Assembly (NCBI RefSeq): GCF_025998815.1
Contig: NZ_AP026678.1
Span: forward strand, 3,100,001-3,164,000
Direction of reading: 5' to 3'
Source of the DNA: Ignavibacterium sp.
GTDB taxonomy: Bacteria; Bacteroidota; Ignavibacteria; Ignavibacteriales; Ignavibacteriaceae
Length of the DNA stretch: 64,000 bases
Below, piece after piece: positions 10,901 to 18,790 of this stretch (position 1 is its first letter; every line of letters starts with the position of its first letter). The position numbers and the translations under genes were made by a program. The notes below the pieces were generated by a model. It had not been told where the DNA came from. It saw nothing but the letters and a program-made list of their open reading frames with translations, and searched no databases.

Positions 10901-11092
10901 AACAAACAACTTCAACTGTTTGATAAAAATCAATTTGGTCAAACGAGAACAAAGGATTTACTCATTGGAACCGGCGTTGGTTCACGAGTTTACTTTTTAG
11001 GATTCTTACTTAAGTTTGATGTTGCCTGGGCATATTTCGTAGAAAAATGGTCAGAACCAAAATTTTATTTTTCGATAGGTTTGGATTACTAA
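7922..11092 (+). CDS. Exported MA-type metallopeptidase / beta-propeller / Omp85-like barrel fusion protein
   Basis: Protein of 1056 residues with three regions. A signal peptide (about 1-20, ending TGFAQ) leads into a gluzincin-like zinc peptidase domain with HELVH at residues 133-137 and a downstream EGLAEYEA at 167-174, giving the HExxH plus Glu arrangement of MA-clan peptidases. A TolB/WD40-like propeller follows (about 260-600), with repeats such as PALSPQGDKIAFISN and LTWSPDGNKIALSA. The last 380 residues look like an Omp85/surface-antigen barrel, containing GGTENW and ending in an aromatic-rich strand, FYFSIGLDY. By inference it is anchored in the outer membrane with peptidase and propeller in the periplasm or outside. 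Substrate unknown. A convergent terminator follows. Confidence 0.8.
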   Translation: MKKIFLILFAFVITSQTGFAQFGKNKVQYKDYVWYYIQTDHFDIYFNEGGETLTEFTAQAAEDALSSIQNTFKYKINSRITIIVYNSQNDFQETNVTDTYLSEGIQGFTELFKNRVVIQFTGSYKQFRHLIHHELVHAVMNDMYYGGSIQNIISSNISLQFPIWFSEGLAEYEALGWDVDTDMFLRDATISENLPDMMNLDGYFAYRGGQSVFYYIANKYGRQKIGELMNKIKGVGNVPEAFRQTLGIDLKELGERWKKEIKKTYWPDIALREDPEQFAKRLTNPKNDDGFYNTSPALSPQGDKIAFISNRNFYFDVFIMDAIDGKIIKRIVKGNRTPDFEELNILTPGLTWSPDGNKIALSAKSNGYDIIYIIDVNTEDRKSLPVKLEAIHSVTWSHDGTRLAFIGQDKKQSDVYIYELETNVLTNLTNDSFGDYDPSWSNDDRYIYFSSDRGDNIKTDKVLDGVSIYNTDYKQKDIYRIVLENRRIERITNLPESDETFPHQSADGKNLIFISDINGINNIYTFDHKRDDNSLKVANEETDLTPITNSLTGLYQLSLSYDTKKMAFSSLYESVFNIFLMNNPFEPKTNLKPLKPTLFIEKMRKKELDGDGQIVVVDEAIADTTQKNADDITIFTGNVVDPNDTLSKAERDYSRYIFGITQAQDSAKQISNLFMPQDNLDDEGNFKVRKYKVTFGPDLVYANAGYSTFYGLIGTTILSFSDVLGDHRLIGVTGLQIDLKNSDYGLAYYYLGGRIKYGVEGFHTARFVNLIRGDYINLYRFRNFQLSVNANYPLNRFYRFEGGVSYMNVRSENLDDYTVPLEEASFFVPQLAFVHDNVLWGYTSPIEGTRYRFDTYGNPGIGNKNLSFWTATGDYRTYFRFFTDYSFAIRFSGGYSTGANAQRFFMGGTENWINRSFATTEIPINSTTDFAFLTVVLPMRGFDYSERIGTKYALMNYEFRYPLIGYLIPRGIPLFFANILGTVFLDIGTAWNDNKQLQLFDKNQFGQTRTKDLLIGTGVGSRVYFLGFLLKFDVAWAYFVEKWSEPKFYFSIGLDY

Positions 11093-11167
11093 AAAGTAAA
11101 TCTGGATTATGTAAAACTCTTTGATAATAAATAATTAGTTTTAGAACTTAATCAGGCATTTAAACAA

Positions 11168-11203
11168 AAAGAGACAACCTAATTCGTTGTCTCTTTAATT
11201 TTA
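11168..11203. terminator. Bidirectional rho-independent terminator
   Basis: Perfect 11-bp stem AAAGAGACAAC (11168-11178) with GTTGTCTCTTT (11186-11196) and a 7-base loop. On the plus strand it is followed by AATTTT; on the minus strand the stem runs into TTTTTG. It lies between the convergent barrel-fusion gene and the FmdB-type gene and can serve both. Confidence 0.85.
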
Positions 11204-11220
11204 TCAATCAGAATATCCTT

Positions 11221-11481
11221 TCAAGCAGCAGCTTCTTTTACAGTGCTTTCACTTTTTGTGTTATTCTTCTTAGAACTACCTGAATTGGAGTTGTTAGAGT
11301 TATTTTTATAATCGGTTTGATAAAATCCATTACCTTTAAATATTGGTCCGGCTCCCGGCCCAATTAATCTTTTCAGTTGACCACCACACTTTGGGCAAGT
11401 TGTAAGTGGTTGATCTTTCATTGACTGAAAATACTCAAATGTATAATTGCATACTGAACATTTATAGTCGTATGTAGGCAT
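11221..11481 (-). CDS. FmdB-family zinc-ribbon protein
   Basis: Small protein (86 residues) with the FmdB N-terminal zinc ribbon: MPTYDYKCSVC opens it and the metal-binding pairs are C8/C11 and C29/C32 (CPKCGG). A low-complexity Ser/Asn/Lys-rich tail follows. Family members are called putative regulatory proteins after FmdB of Methylophilus; their molecular role is not established. It is monocistronic on the minus strand, with a Shine-Dalgarno-like AAGGAG just upstream. Confidence 0.88.
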   Translation of the reverse strand: MPTYDYKCSVCNYTFEYFQSMKDQPLTTCPKCGGQLKRLIGPGAGPIFKGNGFYQTDYKNNSNNSNSGSSKKNNTKSESTVKEAAA

Positions 11482-11578
11482 AAACTCAATCTCCTTAAAA
11501 TTTTGTGGGCAAACTTAAGCAGAATTATTAAAAAATTCTATAATTTTGATGCAGTTAATAATATTCAGGTTTCAGTGA

Positions 11579-12238
11579 ATGAAGAATTTTCTTTCTGTAG
11601 TTGTATTGGCATTTTTATTAGCAGGTTGCATTAACTATGAACAAAGGGTTCTCATTTATCCGGATGGTTCCGGAAATATGGAAATTCATTATTGGATGCA
11701 CATACCGGATTCAACGGTAGGAAAATCAGTTGCAAATCTCGGAATATTTATTCCTGATTCGATCCGCAATGAATTCAGCTCACCCTTCGTAAAAATTTTG
11801 GATATTACATCCTATTCAGATAGTACCGACTCAACAATTCATTCCGTGATAAAAATAGAATTCAGCAGCATTGATTCATTAAACACGATTAAGGCATTTG
11901 CACAATCGGAATTTTCACTAAAGGATGGAGCATCAAATCAGAAAATTTTTACTCAGTTTATTCCTCCGGTAACCACAGGATTCGGAATTGATGGTTCAAA
12001 ATTTTTTGTAAAATATGTATATGAAATCCGTGGAGACATAATTACGCATAACGCTATAAGCCAAAAGAAAAACATTTTAACCTGGCAATACAATTTGAAT
12101 GAGATTGGTAGGGGTAAAACCATATCAGTTACCTTTAAGCCATACAAATTAAAAGAAACACCCAAATGGATTTATTATTTAGCCGGTTTAGTATTGCTTG
12201 TGGTAATATTTTACCTTTTCCGAAAGAAAAAAGATTAA
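11579..12238 (+). CDS. Putative lipoprotein with C-terminal membrane segment
   Basis: Unrecognised protein of 219 residues. It opens with a signal sequence ending in a good lipobox, LLAGC (Cys at residue 17). The body is soluble and beta-rich, with a repeated spacing of Ser/Asp residues. Near the C-terminus there is a hydrophobic segment, WIYYLAGLVLLVVIFYLF, followed by a basic RKKKD tail. A lipid anchor at one end and a membrane helix with a positive cytoplasmic tail at the other suggest tethering to the inner membrane from the periplasmic side. It resembles the uncharacterised lipoproteins that open INYEQRV. It stands alone between the fmdB-type gene and prs. Confidence 0.7.
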   Translation: MKNFLSVVVLAFLLAGCINYEQRVLIYPDGSGNMEIHYWMHIPDSTVGKSVANLGIFIPDSIRNEFSSPFVKILDITSYSDSTDSTIHSVIKIEFSSIDSLNTIKAFAQSEFSLKDGASNQKIFTQFIPPVTTGFGIDGSKFFVKYVYEIRGDIITHNAISQKKNILTWQYNLNEIGRGKTISVTFKPYKLKETPKWIYYLAGLVLLVVIFYLFRKKKD

Positions 12239-12268
12239 TTAACCGTAGTTAGCAGAAGTTAAATTTTA

Positions 12269-12297
12269 TTGACAGAGCAGAGTGCTTTGGTTATATT
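12269..12297 (+). promoter_or_regulatory. Predicted promoter of prs
   Basis: TTGACA at 12269-12274, a 17-base spacer and TATATT at 12292-12297, the textbook sigma-70 arrangement. The -10 region reads TATATTTCG, close to the TAnnTTTG -7 box of Bacteroidota. The predicted start, near 12304, leaves a leader of about 30 bases with Shine-Dalgarno AGAAGGA at 12322-12328. Confidence 0.65.
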
Positions 12298-12312
12298 TCG
12301 CCTCTGCTTTTT
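12276..12312 (+). terminator. Possible terminator overlapping the prs promoter
   Basis: AGCAGAG (12276-12282) can pair with CTCTGCT (12302-12308) across a 19-base loop, and a T run follows. It could end the upstream lipoprotein transcript. The loop contains the predicted prs -10 box, so RNA started from prs would not form the stem. The long loop makes it a weak call. Confidence 0.4.
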
Positions 12313-12332
12313 AAAAAGCTGAGAAGGATTTT

Positions 12333-13280
12333 ATGATTTCAACAGAATTTATGATTTTTTCGGGCAGCTCTAACCTTCCGTTAGCCCAAAAAATTGCTGA
12401 AAAGATTGGTACTGATTTAGGACAGATTGAATTAAAAAGATTCAGTGATGGCGAGATTTGGGTAAAATATGGTGAGAATATTCGCGGAAGAGATATTTTC
12501 ATCATTCAATCAACAAATCCTCCAGCTGAAAACATAATGGAATTGCTGATTATGCTTGATGCTGCAAGAAGAGCATCAGCCAAAAGAGTAACAGCAGTAA
12601 TTCCTTACTTTGGTTATTCAAGACAGGATAGAAAAGATCAGCCAAGAGTTGCAATCACAGCAAAGCTAATGGCTAATCTTATAACTGAAGCTGGTGCTGA
12701 CCGTGTAATTGCAATGGATTTACACGCATCACAGATCCAGGGTTTTTTTGATATACCTTTTGATCATCTTTACGGATCATCAGTGTTCTTAAATCGTTTG
12801 AATGGTCTGTCAGAAAATCTTTCAATCGTTTCACCGGATGTTGGTGGAATAAAGATTGCACGAGCTTATGCAAAAATGCTTAATTCAAGTTTGATTGTAA
12901 TTGATAAAAGAAGACCAAAGCAAAATGTTGCAGAAGTGATGAATATAATAGGTGAAGTTGAAGGAAGAGATATTTTAATTGTTGATGATTTAATTGACAC
13001 TGCCGGAACATTTGTTGGTGCAGTAAATGCTCTGAAGGCAAAAGGTGCTAATAAAATTTATGGAGCAATCACTCATCCGCTTCTTTCGGGAAAAGCATTT
13101 GAGAGATTAAAGAATTGCGATGATTTAGAAAGACTATATGTAACTGACTCTATAAATATTGATGAGACTCAATGCGAAAAGATATCCGTTGTATCCGCAG
13201 CGGGTTTATTTGCAGAAGCAATAATCAGAACTCATAACAATGAATCAATCAGTTCATTATTTAACATAGATAAAGGATAA
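12333..13280 (+). CDS. prs: Ribose-phosphate pyrophosphokinase
   Basis: Makes PRPP from ribose 5-phosphate and ATP, feeding purine, pyrimidine, histidine and NAD synthesis. At 315 residues it has the usual length. Visible motifs are the ATP-binding segment RQDRKDQPRVAITAKL, the metal-binding DLHASQIQGFFDIP, and the PRPP-binding loop ILIVDDLIDTAGT. It heads the prs-rplY-pth run and has its own predicted promoter and Shine-Dalgarno site. Confidence 0.97.
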   Translation: MISTEFMIFSGSSNLPLAQKIAEKIGTDLGQIELKRFSDGEIWVKYGENIRGRDIFIIQSTNPPAENIMELLIMLDAARRASAKRVTAVIPYFGYSRQDRKDQPRVAITAKLMANLITEAGADRVIAMDLHASQIQGFFDIPFDHLYGSSVFLNRLNGLSENLSIVSPDVGGIKIARAYAKMLNSSLIVIDKRRPKQNVAEVMNIIGEVEGRDILIVDDLIDTAGTFVGAVNALKAKGANKIYGAITHPLLSGKAFERLKNCDDLERLYVTDSINIDETQCEKISVVSAAGLFAEAIIRTHNNESISSLFNIDKG

Positions 13281-13298
13281 TTAGAATCTGGAGTAAAT

Positions 13299-13940
13299 AT
13301 GGATAAAGTAACTTTAGAAGCAAAGAAAAGACAAACACCTACTAAATCAGCTTTAAATCAGTTGAGAAAAAGTGGTAAAGTTCCGGGTGTTTTCTATTCT
13401 AAACATCACGAACCGATTACTATAGAAGTACCTGAATCGGCAATAAAGCCATTGGTATTCACATCCAAAACAAGTTGGATTTCTCTTAGTTTAGATAGTG
13501 GTGAAAAATATGACTGCGTAATTAAAGATGTTCAGTTTGATCCTGTTACGGATAAAATTGTTCACTTTGATTTAATTGGTTTGCAGGTTGGAGAAAAAAT
13601 TCAATTCGAGGTTCCGGTATTATTAAAAGGAACCGCTATTGGAGTAAAAGAAGGTGGAGTTGTTCAGCATTTTGCCCACAAGCTGGAAGTAGAATGCTTA
13701 CCAACAGATATTCCCGAACATATTGAAGTTGATATAACAAATCTTAAAATCGGAGATTCTATTCATGTTTCTGATTTAAGTGTTCCGGGAATTTCATTTA
13801 TCACAAGTGCCGATGCTTTGGTTGTTTCTGTTACTCATCCTCGTGCAGAGAAAGAGGAAGTCCCTGCTGCTGAGGGTGAAGCTCCTGCAGAACCAGAAGT
13901 AATTGGCAAAGGTAAACCTAAAGAAGAGGAAGAAGAATAA
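13299..13940 (+). CDS. rplY: 50S ribosomal protein L25/general stress protein Ctc
   Basis: 5S rRNA-binding ribosomal protein of the long, two-domain (CTC) type, 213 residues. The N-terminal L25 domain includes LRKSGKVPGVFYSKH, the beta-barrel domain follows, and an acidic low-complexity tail ends EEEEE. It lies 18 bases after prs and just before pth, the common prs-rplY-pth order in bacteria. Confidence 0.95.
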   Translation: MDKVTLEAKKRQTPTKSALNQLRKSGKVPGVFYSKHHEPITIEVPESAIKPLVFTSKTSWISLSLDSGEKYDCVIKDVQFDPVTDKIVHFDLIGLQVGEKIQFEVPVLLKGTAIGVKEGGVVQHFAHKLEVECLPTDIPEHIEVDITNLKIGDSIHVSDLSVPGISFITSADALVVSVTHPRAEKEEVPAAEGEAPAEPEVIGKGKPKEEEEE

Positions 13941-13946
13941 CTCATT

Positions 13947-14552
13947 GTGCATGCCGTTGTTGGAATTGGAAATCCTGGTAAAAAATATCAGTTCAACAGG
14001 CACAATGTGGGCTTTCTTGCATTAGATCATTTTGCTGAAAAGCAAAAAATTAGATTCATACCTTCAAAGTATGATTATTATTTTACTGAAGGGGATGTTG
14101 AAGGAAATCCTTTTATACTGGCAAAGCCAACAACTTATGTTAATAATTCCGGAATAGCTGTAAAGGACCTGATTAGTTCTTACAACATTCCGGTTCAGGA
14201 TGTTCTTATTGTTGTTGATGATATTAATTTGAATGAATTTGATTTCAGATTAAAAAAATCCGGTAGCGACGGCGGTCATAACGGTTTAGCATCAATAATA
14301 TATTCACTTAATACTGATGCTTTTCCCCGATTAAGAATAGGTATAGGAAGCGACTTTGAAAAGGGAAACTTAGCTGAGTATGTGCTATCTGACTTTGATG
14401 AAACAGAATTGAAAAAACTTTATGAAACATTTGAATATACCTCTGCAATAATCAGAGCATTTATTGTCGGAGGTTATAATTCCTGCTTATCCGAGTATAG
14501 TAAAATAAAAAATCAATTAAAAAATAATCTTAAAGATTCAAACGGAAGTTAG
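13947..14552 (+). CDS. pth: Peptidyl-tRNA hydrolase
   Basis: Releases tRNA from peptidyl-tRNAs that drop off the ribosome. It begins with GTG, chosen because VVGIGNPG must lie at the N-terminus. The catalytic His is in NRHNVGF (H19) and the partner Asp in VVDDINL; GGHNGLASI is also present. Length 201, typical. A purine-rich AAGAGGAAGAAGAA stretch in the end of rplY can act as its ribosome-binding site. Confidence 0.95.
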   Translation: MHAVVGIGNPGKKYQFNRHNVGFLALDHFAEKQKIRFIPSKYDYYFTEGDVEGNPFILAKPTTYVNNSGIAVKDLISSYNIPVQDVLIVVDDINLNEFDFRLKKSGSDGGHNGLASIIYSLNTDAFPRLRIGIGSDFEKGNLAEYVLSDFDETELKKLYETFEYTSAIIRAFIVGGYNSCLSEYSKIKNQLKNNLKDSNGS

Positions 14553-14561
14553 GAGATAATC

Positions 14562-16763
14562 ATGGATCTCATAATTCACCTTGTACCATTATTGGGAGTT
14601 CTTGCATTAATTTATACTTTCTGGAGATCTGCCTGGATTTCCAAAAAAGATCCTGGAACAGAAAAAATGCAGCGTATTTCAAAATACATTGCTGATGGTG
14701 CAATGGCTTTTCTTAAAGCCGAGTACAGAGTTTTAATATTCTTTGTAATTGTTGTTGCTGCTCTTCTTGCATATAGTGGTTCAACTGCAGCAAATTCGTC
14801 TCCGTTAGTTGGAGTATCTTTTGTGGTTGGAGCTTTCTGTTCAGCATTAGCTGGATTTATCGGAATGCGGGTTGCTACTAAAGCAAATGTCAGAACTACA
14901 AATGCTGCAAGGACAAGTCTTGGTAAAGCTTTAGAAATTGCTTTCGCTGGTGGTTCTGTAATGGGAATGGGAGTTGTTGGATTAGGAGTTCTGGGTCTGG
15001 GATTATTATTCATTTTTTACAGCGATACTTTCGGTATAAATACTGCTGATGATCTTACAAAAGTTATAACTGTAATTACAGGATTTTCTTTCGGTGCTTC
15101 GTCAATCGCATTGTTTGCAAGAGTTGGAGGAGGAATTTATACTAAAGCAGCTGATGTTGGTGCTGACCTTGTTGGGAAAGTTGAAGCAGGAATTCCTGAA
15201 GATCATCCGCTTAATCCAGCTACCATAGCAGATAATGTTGGTGATAATGTTGGTGATGTTGCTGGTATGGGTGCTGACTTATTTGAATCTTATGTGGGTT
15301 CAATCATTTCTACAATGGTTCTTGGTGCTGCTTTCTTTACAATTCCCGAATTCATAAATAATTTTTCACTTGGTGCAGTAATGCTTCCTTTGGTAATTGC
15401 TGCCGTTGGAATTGTAATGTCAATGATAGGAACTTTTTTCGTGAGAGTTAAAGAAGGTGGTGATCCACAAAAAGCATTGAATAAAGGAAATCTGGTTGCC
15501 GGATTTTTAATGATTGCGTCCTCCTGGGTTTTAATTAAATGGTTATTACCGGAAAGCTGGTATTATCAGGACCCATTATATGAATGGGCTGATCCTGTAA
15601 AAGGTAATTTATATACTTCAACAGGAATTTTTGTTGCAACATTTGCTGGAATTGTTTCCGGCGCTATGATTGGAATGATTACTGAGTATTTTACCGGAAG
15701 CGGTAAACCACCTGTTACGCGAATTGCTCAACAATCAGTCACAGGTACCGCTACAAATATTATAGCGGGTCTTAGTGTAGGAATGCTTTCTACAGCTATT
15801 CCAATCTTAGTGTTAGCATTAGCAATCGTTATTGCATTCAACTTTGGTGGATTATACGGAATTGCAATTGCAGCCGTTGGTATGCTTTCAATTCTCGGAA
15901 TTCAATTAGCAGTAGATGCTTATGGTCCTATTTCAGATAATGCTGGTGGAATTGCTGAAATGTCTGAACTACCAAAAGAAGTTCGCGGAAGGACTGATAA
16001 ACTTGACGCTGTTGGTAACACAACCGCTGCTATTGGAAAAGGATTTGCAATTGGTTCTGCTGCATTAACTGCATTAGCTTTATTTGGTGCTTATATGACT
16101 TCAGCAAATATCAAAGCTATTGATATTTCAAAAGCTCAGGTTATGGCTGGTTTACTTATCGGTGCAATGATTCCATTCTTATTTTCTGCACTTGCAATGC
16201 AGGCAGTTGGAAAAGCTGCAATGTCTATGATACAGGAAGTAAGAAGACAATTCACATCTATTCCTCAGCTAAAAGCTGCTCTTGAAGTGATGCGTAAAAA
16301 TCAAGGCAAGGAACATTCAGAATGGAGTAAAGAGGATTTAACAACTTTTGAAGAAGCTGATGGAAAAGCAGAATATGCAAAATGTGTAGAGATTTCAACC
16401 AAATCTGCTATTAAACAAATGCTACTTCCAGGATTGCTTGCAGTGATTGTCCCAATTCTTACAGGATTTCTTGGTGGAAAAGAAATGCTTGGCGGTCTTG
16501 TTGCAGGTGTTACTGTTACAGGAGTTCTAATGGCTATATTCCAGGCAAATGCCGGAGGTGCCTGGGATAATGCAAAGAAAATGTTTGAAGAAGGTGTTGA
16601 GCTTGATGGACAAAAATATTACAAGGGTTCTGATGCTCATAAATCTGCGGTTGTAGGTGATACAGTAGGCGATCCGTTCAAAGATACATCAGGACCATCA
16701 TTAAATATTCTGCTCAAGCTGATGTCCGTTGTAGCTCTTGTAATTGCGCCTCTTATTAAGTAG
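14562..16763 (+). CDS. hppA: Membrane-bound, K+-dependent-type ion-pumping pyrophosphatase
   Basis: Integral membrane pyrophosphatase (733 residues, about 16 membrane helices) that couples PPi hydrolysis to H+ or Na+ export. The substrate-site segments [18 protein letters not shown] and [20 protein letters not shown] are intact. The K+-dependence determinant reads GNTTAAIG, with Ala489 and Gly492 where K+-independent enzymes have Lys and Thr, so this should be the K+-requiring class. Whether it pumps H+ or Na+ cannot be settled by eye. PPi from tRNA charging and nucleotide synthesis is a fitting fuel, but the link to its neighbours is only positional. Confidence 0.95.
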   Translation: MDLIIHLVPLLGVLALIYTFWRSAWISKKDPGTEKMQRISKYIADGAMAFLKAEYRVLIFFVIVVAALLAYSGSTAANSSPLVGVSFVVGAFCSALAGFIGMRVATKANVRTTNAARTSLGKALEIAFAGGSVMGMGVVGLGVLGLGLLFIFYSDTFGINTADDLTKVITVITGFSFGASSIALFARVGGGIYTKAADVGADLVGKVEAGIPEDHPLNPATIADNVGDNVGDVAGMGADLFESYVGSIISTMVLGAAFFTIPEFINNFSLGAVMLPLVIAAVGIVMSMIGTFFVRVKEGGDPQKALNKGNLVAGFLMIASSWVLIKWLLPESWYYQDPLYEWADPVKGNLYTSTGIFVATFAGIVSGAMIGMITEYFTGSGKPPVTRIAQQSVTGTATNIIAGLSVGMLSTAIPILVLALAIVIAFNFGGLYGIAIAAVGMLSILGIQLAVDAYGPISDNAGGIAEMSELPKEVRGRTDKLDAVGNTTAAIGKGFAIGSAALTALALFGAYMTSANIKAIDISKAQVMAGLLIGAMIPFLFSALAMQAVGKAAMSMIQEVRRQFTSIPQLKAALEVMRKNQGKEHSEWSKEDLTTFEEADGKAEYAKCVEISTKSAIKQMLLPGLLAVIVPILTGFLGGKEMLGGLVAGVTVTGVLMAIFQANAGGAWDNAKKMFEEGVELDGQKYYKGSDAHKSAVVGDTVGDPFKDTSGPSLNILLKLMSVVALVIAPLIK

Positions 16764-16801
16764 ATTTGGAGCGCTTTTTTTAATTAACATATGTCAATAA
16801 A

Positions 16802-16846
16802 CCCTGCTCTTGCTTAATGTAAGGGCCTAAAGTCCAAAGGGAGGTG
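16802..16846 (+). promoter_or_regulatory. Possible structured leader and strong Shine-Dalgarno of rpsF
   Basis: A short hairpin, CTTGC (16809-16813) with GTAAG (16819-16823), sits above a two-base CC/GG extension separated by a one-sided bulge. The strong ribosome-binding site AAAGGGAGGTG follows at 16837-16845, about 11 bases before the rpsF ATG. S6/S18 operons in several phyla are autoregulated by a leader bound by S6:S18. The match to that motif is not demonstrated here. Confidence 0.3.
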
Positions 16847-16856
16847 AATAGACTGA

Positions 16857-17279
16857 ATGAAATCAGGTGTATACGAAAGTGCAATTTTAATTAACGCTGC
16901 ACTAGAAGATAATCAAATCGAAAATGTTATAAATCGCGTTAAAGAGTTCATTACCACAAACGGTGGACAAATTCGCGATTTTGAAAATTGGGGAAGAAAA
17001 AGACTAGCATATCCGGTAGATAAAAGTAAGATTGGTTATTATGCAATCTTCAGATTTGATGCTCCGGGTAGCATAGTTTCAAAGCTTGAGAGATTTTACA
17101 ATCTCGATGAGCATATACTTCGTTACCTTACTATTAAACTTAGTAAGGAAGCTCTCGAACAAATCGAAAAAAATAAAACCCAAAGTGTTTCCTTAAAAGA
17201 AGAATCTATTCCTGAAACTGAAGTTAATCTTCAGGTTGAGGAAGATGAAGAAGAAATTGAAGATAACGACAAAAATTAA
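16857..17279 (+). CDS. rpsF: 30S ribosomal protein S6
   Basis: Small-subunit protein that binds 16S rRNA as a heterodimer with S18. The S6 core is in residues 1-100, including FENWGRKRLAYPVDKSKIGYY. An acidic tail rich in Glu and Asp follows, giving 140 residues. It opens the rpsF-ssb-rpsR-rplI operon and has one of the best Shine-Dalgarno sequences in the window. Confidence 0.96.
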   Translation: MKSGVYESAILINAALEDNQIENVINRVKEFITTNGGQIRDFENWGRKRLAYPVDKSKIGYYAIFRFDAPGSIVSKLERFYNLDEHILRYLTIKLSKEALEQIEKNKTQSVSLKEESIPETEVNLQVEEDEEEIEDNDKN

Positions 17280-17307
17280 TTTATAACGATTAGTACGGAG
17301 GTTACAA

Positions 17308-17817
17308 ATGGCTGAATTGAAAATGCCCGAAATTAATTATGTTATTGTTGCAGGAAATCTTACTAAGGATCCTGTCTTCAGAGAAACTACCAACGGAACC
17401 CCTGTTGTTAATTTCTCTATTGCTTCTAACAGAAAGTTCAAAGACAGCTCAAACCAATGGCAGGAAGATGTTTGCTATGTTGGTGTTGTTGCCTGGAATA
17501 AACTTGCTGAAAGTTGCAGAGACAGACTTAAGAAAGGTTCTGCTGTACTTGTTGATGGTGAACTTCAGAGCAGAAGCTGGAAATCTGAAGATGGGCATAA
17601 CAGAAGCATTGTTGAAATTAAAGCAAGAAGAATTCAATTCTTGAATAAAAGATTAATCGGAACCGAAAACGGTACACTTAAAGAAGATGAAGTTACCAGT
17701 GTAAGTGAAGATGATAATGATTATACAGAAGATTCATTTGATAAATTTTTATCAGATGAAGAGTCAAACTTAATTAAACAATCAGGAACGGAATCAAAAG
17801 ATGAAAAAGGAAATTAA
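17308..17817 (+). CDS. ssb: Single-stranded DNA-binding protein
   Basis: OB-fold protein of 169 residues that coats ssDNA in replication and repair. The OB domain runs from about residue 9 to 115 ([30 protein letters not shown]). The acidic linker ends ESKDEKGN and lacks the usual DDDIPF-type tip that recruits partner proteins. The gene overlaps rpsR by 17 bases in another frame. Shine-Dalgarno GGAGGT lies upstream. Placement between rpsF and rpsR is the standard bacterial order. Confidence 0.93.
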   Translation: MAELKMPEINYVIVAGNLTKDPVFRETTNGTPVVNFSIASNRKFKDSSNQWQEDVCYVGVVAWNKLAESCRDRLKKGSAVLVDGELQSRSWKSEDGHNRSIVEIKARRIQFLNKRLIGTENGTLKEDEVTSVSEDDNDYTEDSFDKFLSDEESNLIKQSGTESKDEKGN

Positions 17818-18031
17818 AGTAAAGAAGACCTGCAGATTTACTGAAGCTGGTATAAAATACATCGATTATAAAGATGTTAAACTGCTTCAGAAATTTATTA
17901 CTGAGCAGGGAAAAATTATTCCTAAAAGAATTACAGGTACAAGCGCTAAATATCAAAGACAATTGGCGATTGCTATTAAGAGAGCAAGGCATATGGCTCT
18001 GCTGCCTTATGTTGCTGATACTGTAAGGTAA
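17801..18031 (+). CDS. rpsR: 30S ribosomal protein S18
   Basis: Basic protein of 76 residues with the S18 core [17 protein letters not shown] and the C-terminal [18 protein letters not shown]. It pairs with S6 on the 30S platform. Its ATG lies inside the 3' end of ssb (17-base overlap), so translation is probably coupled. Confidence 0.96.
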   Translation: MKKEIKVKKTCRFTEAGIKYIDYKDVKLLQKFITEQGKIIPKRITGTSAKYQRQLAIAIKRARHMALLPYVADTVR

Positions 18032-18049
18032 TTCGGAAAGGGTGAAATA

Positions 18050-18493
18050 ATGAAAGTAATTTTAAGACAAAATATTGATAAACTTGGAAAAATAGGGCAG
18101 ATTGTTGATGTAAAAGACGGTTATGCCTTAAACTATCTTATTCCAAAAGGATTTGCTTATGTTGCTGTTAAAGGCAATGTCAAAGCACTCGAGGAAGAAA
18201 AGAAAGTAGTTGAAAAAAGAAATCAGCAGGAACTTAAAGCTGCTGAAACTCTTGCTTCCGAATTAGAGAAAATTTCTGTTACCATTCCTGTTCAGGTTGG
18301 TGAAGAAGATAAGATTTTCGGAAGTGTAACTACTCAAATGATTGCCGATGCGTTGAAAGAAAAAGGTCATGATATTGATAAAAGAAAAATTGAAATGGAA
18401 GAACAAATCAAAACACTTGGTATTTATAATGTAAATATTAAACTTCATCCGAGTGTAAGTGCTAAGATTAAGGTTTGGGTAGTCAGAGAATAA
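18050..18493 (+). CDS. rplI: 50S ribosomal protein L9
   Basis: Large-subunit protein of 147 residues, the usual length. It has the N-terminal L9 signature DGYALNYLIPKGFA, a Lys/Glu-rich connecting helix (about 42-75) and a C-terminal domain that includes IFGSVTTQMIADAL. It is the last gene of the rpsF operon, followed by a strong terminator. Confidence 0.96.
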   Translation: MKVILRQNIDKLGKIGQIVDVKDGYALNYLIPKGFAYVAVKGNVKALEEEKKVVEKRNQQELKAAETLASELEKISVTIPVQVGEEDKIFGSVTTQMIADALKEKGHDIDKRKIEMEEQIKTLGIYNVNIKLHPSVSAKIKVWVVRE

Positions 18494-18515
18494 AAATCTA
18501 AACTGTAACTTTTAC

Positions 18516-18557
18516 AAAGGGCTTGCTCGAAATTTTTTTTGACAAGCCCTTTTTTAT
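18516..18557 (+). terminator. Rho-independent terminator of the rpsF operon
   Basis: A 10-bp perfect stem AAAGGGCTTG (18516-18525) with CAAGCCCTTT (18543-18552), a 17-base loop and a trailing T run. Confidence 0.9.
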
Positions 18558-18560
18558 TTG

Positions 18561-18790
18561 TTAGAAGTCTGGTCGAAATGAAAACATAAAAGAATTACTA
18601 ATAAGATGTACCAACTAAGTTTTAAAACGATTTTCAGAATTATTGATTTGCCTACCTTCGTTAGGTAAAATTGATTGGATGAATGAATAAGAGAATTTAA
18701 CCGATGATAATTTAACTTGAAGATGAATTATTTAAGGAACTAGCTTAAAACCCTTATTTCCTTATACCTTCTTTCCCCGCTTAGCATAAA
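18561..18790. other. Non-coding stretch between rplI and rpmB
   Basis: AT-rich spacer, part of a 356-base gap between convergent rplI and rpmB. Both edges are terminators. I see no ORF with a ribosome-binding site, no tRNA and no repeat between them. A short TACC/GGTA hairpin near 18652-18667 is too small to call. Confidence 0.6.

Noticed and set aside
14612-15013. 133-residue ORF on the minus strand
   Set aside because: It is antisense to the conserved pyrophosphatase hppA and has a low-complexity Pro/Thr/Ala composition, a codon-bias shadow.
18640-18680. Small hairpin TACC/GGTA in the rplI-rpmB gap
   Set aside because: A four-base stem is expected by chance and has no T run.
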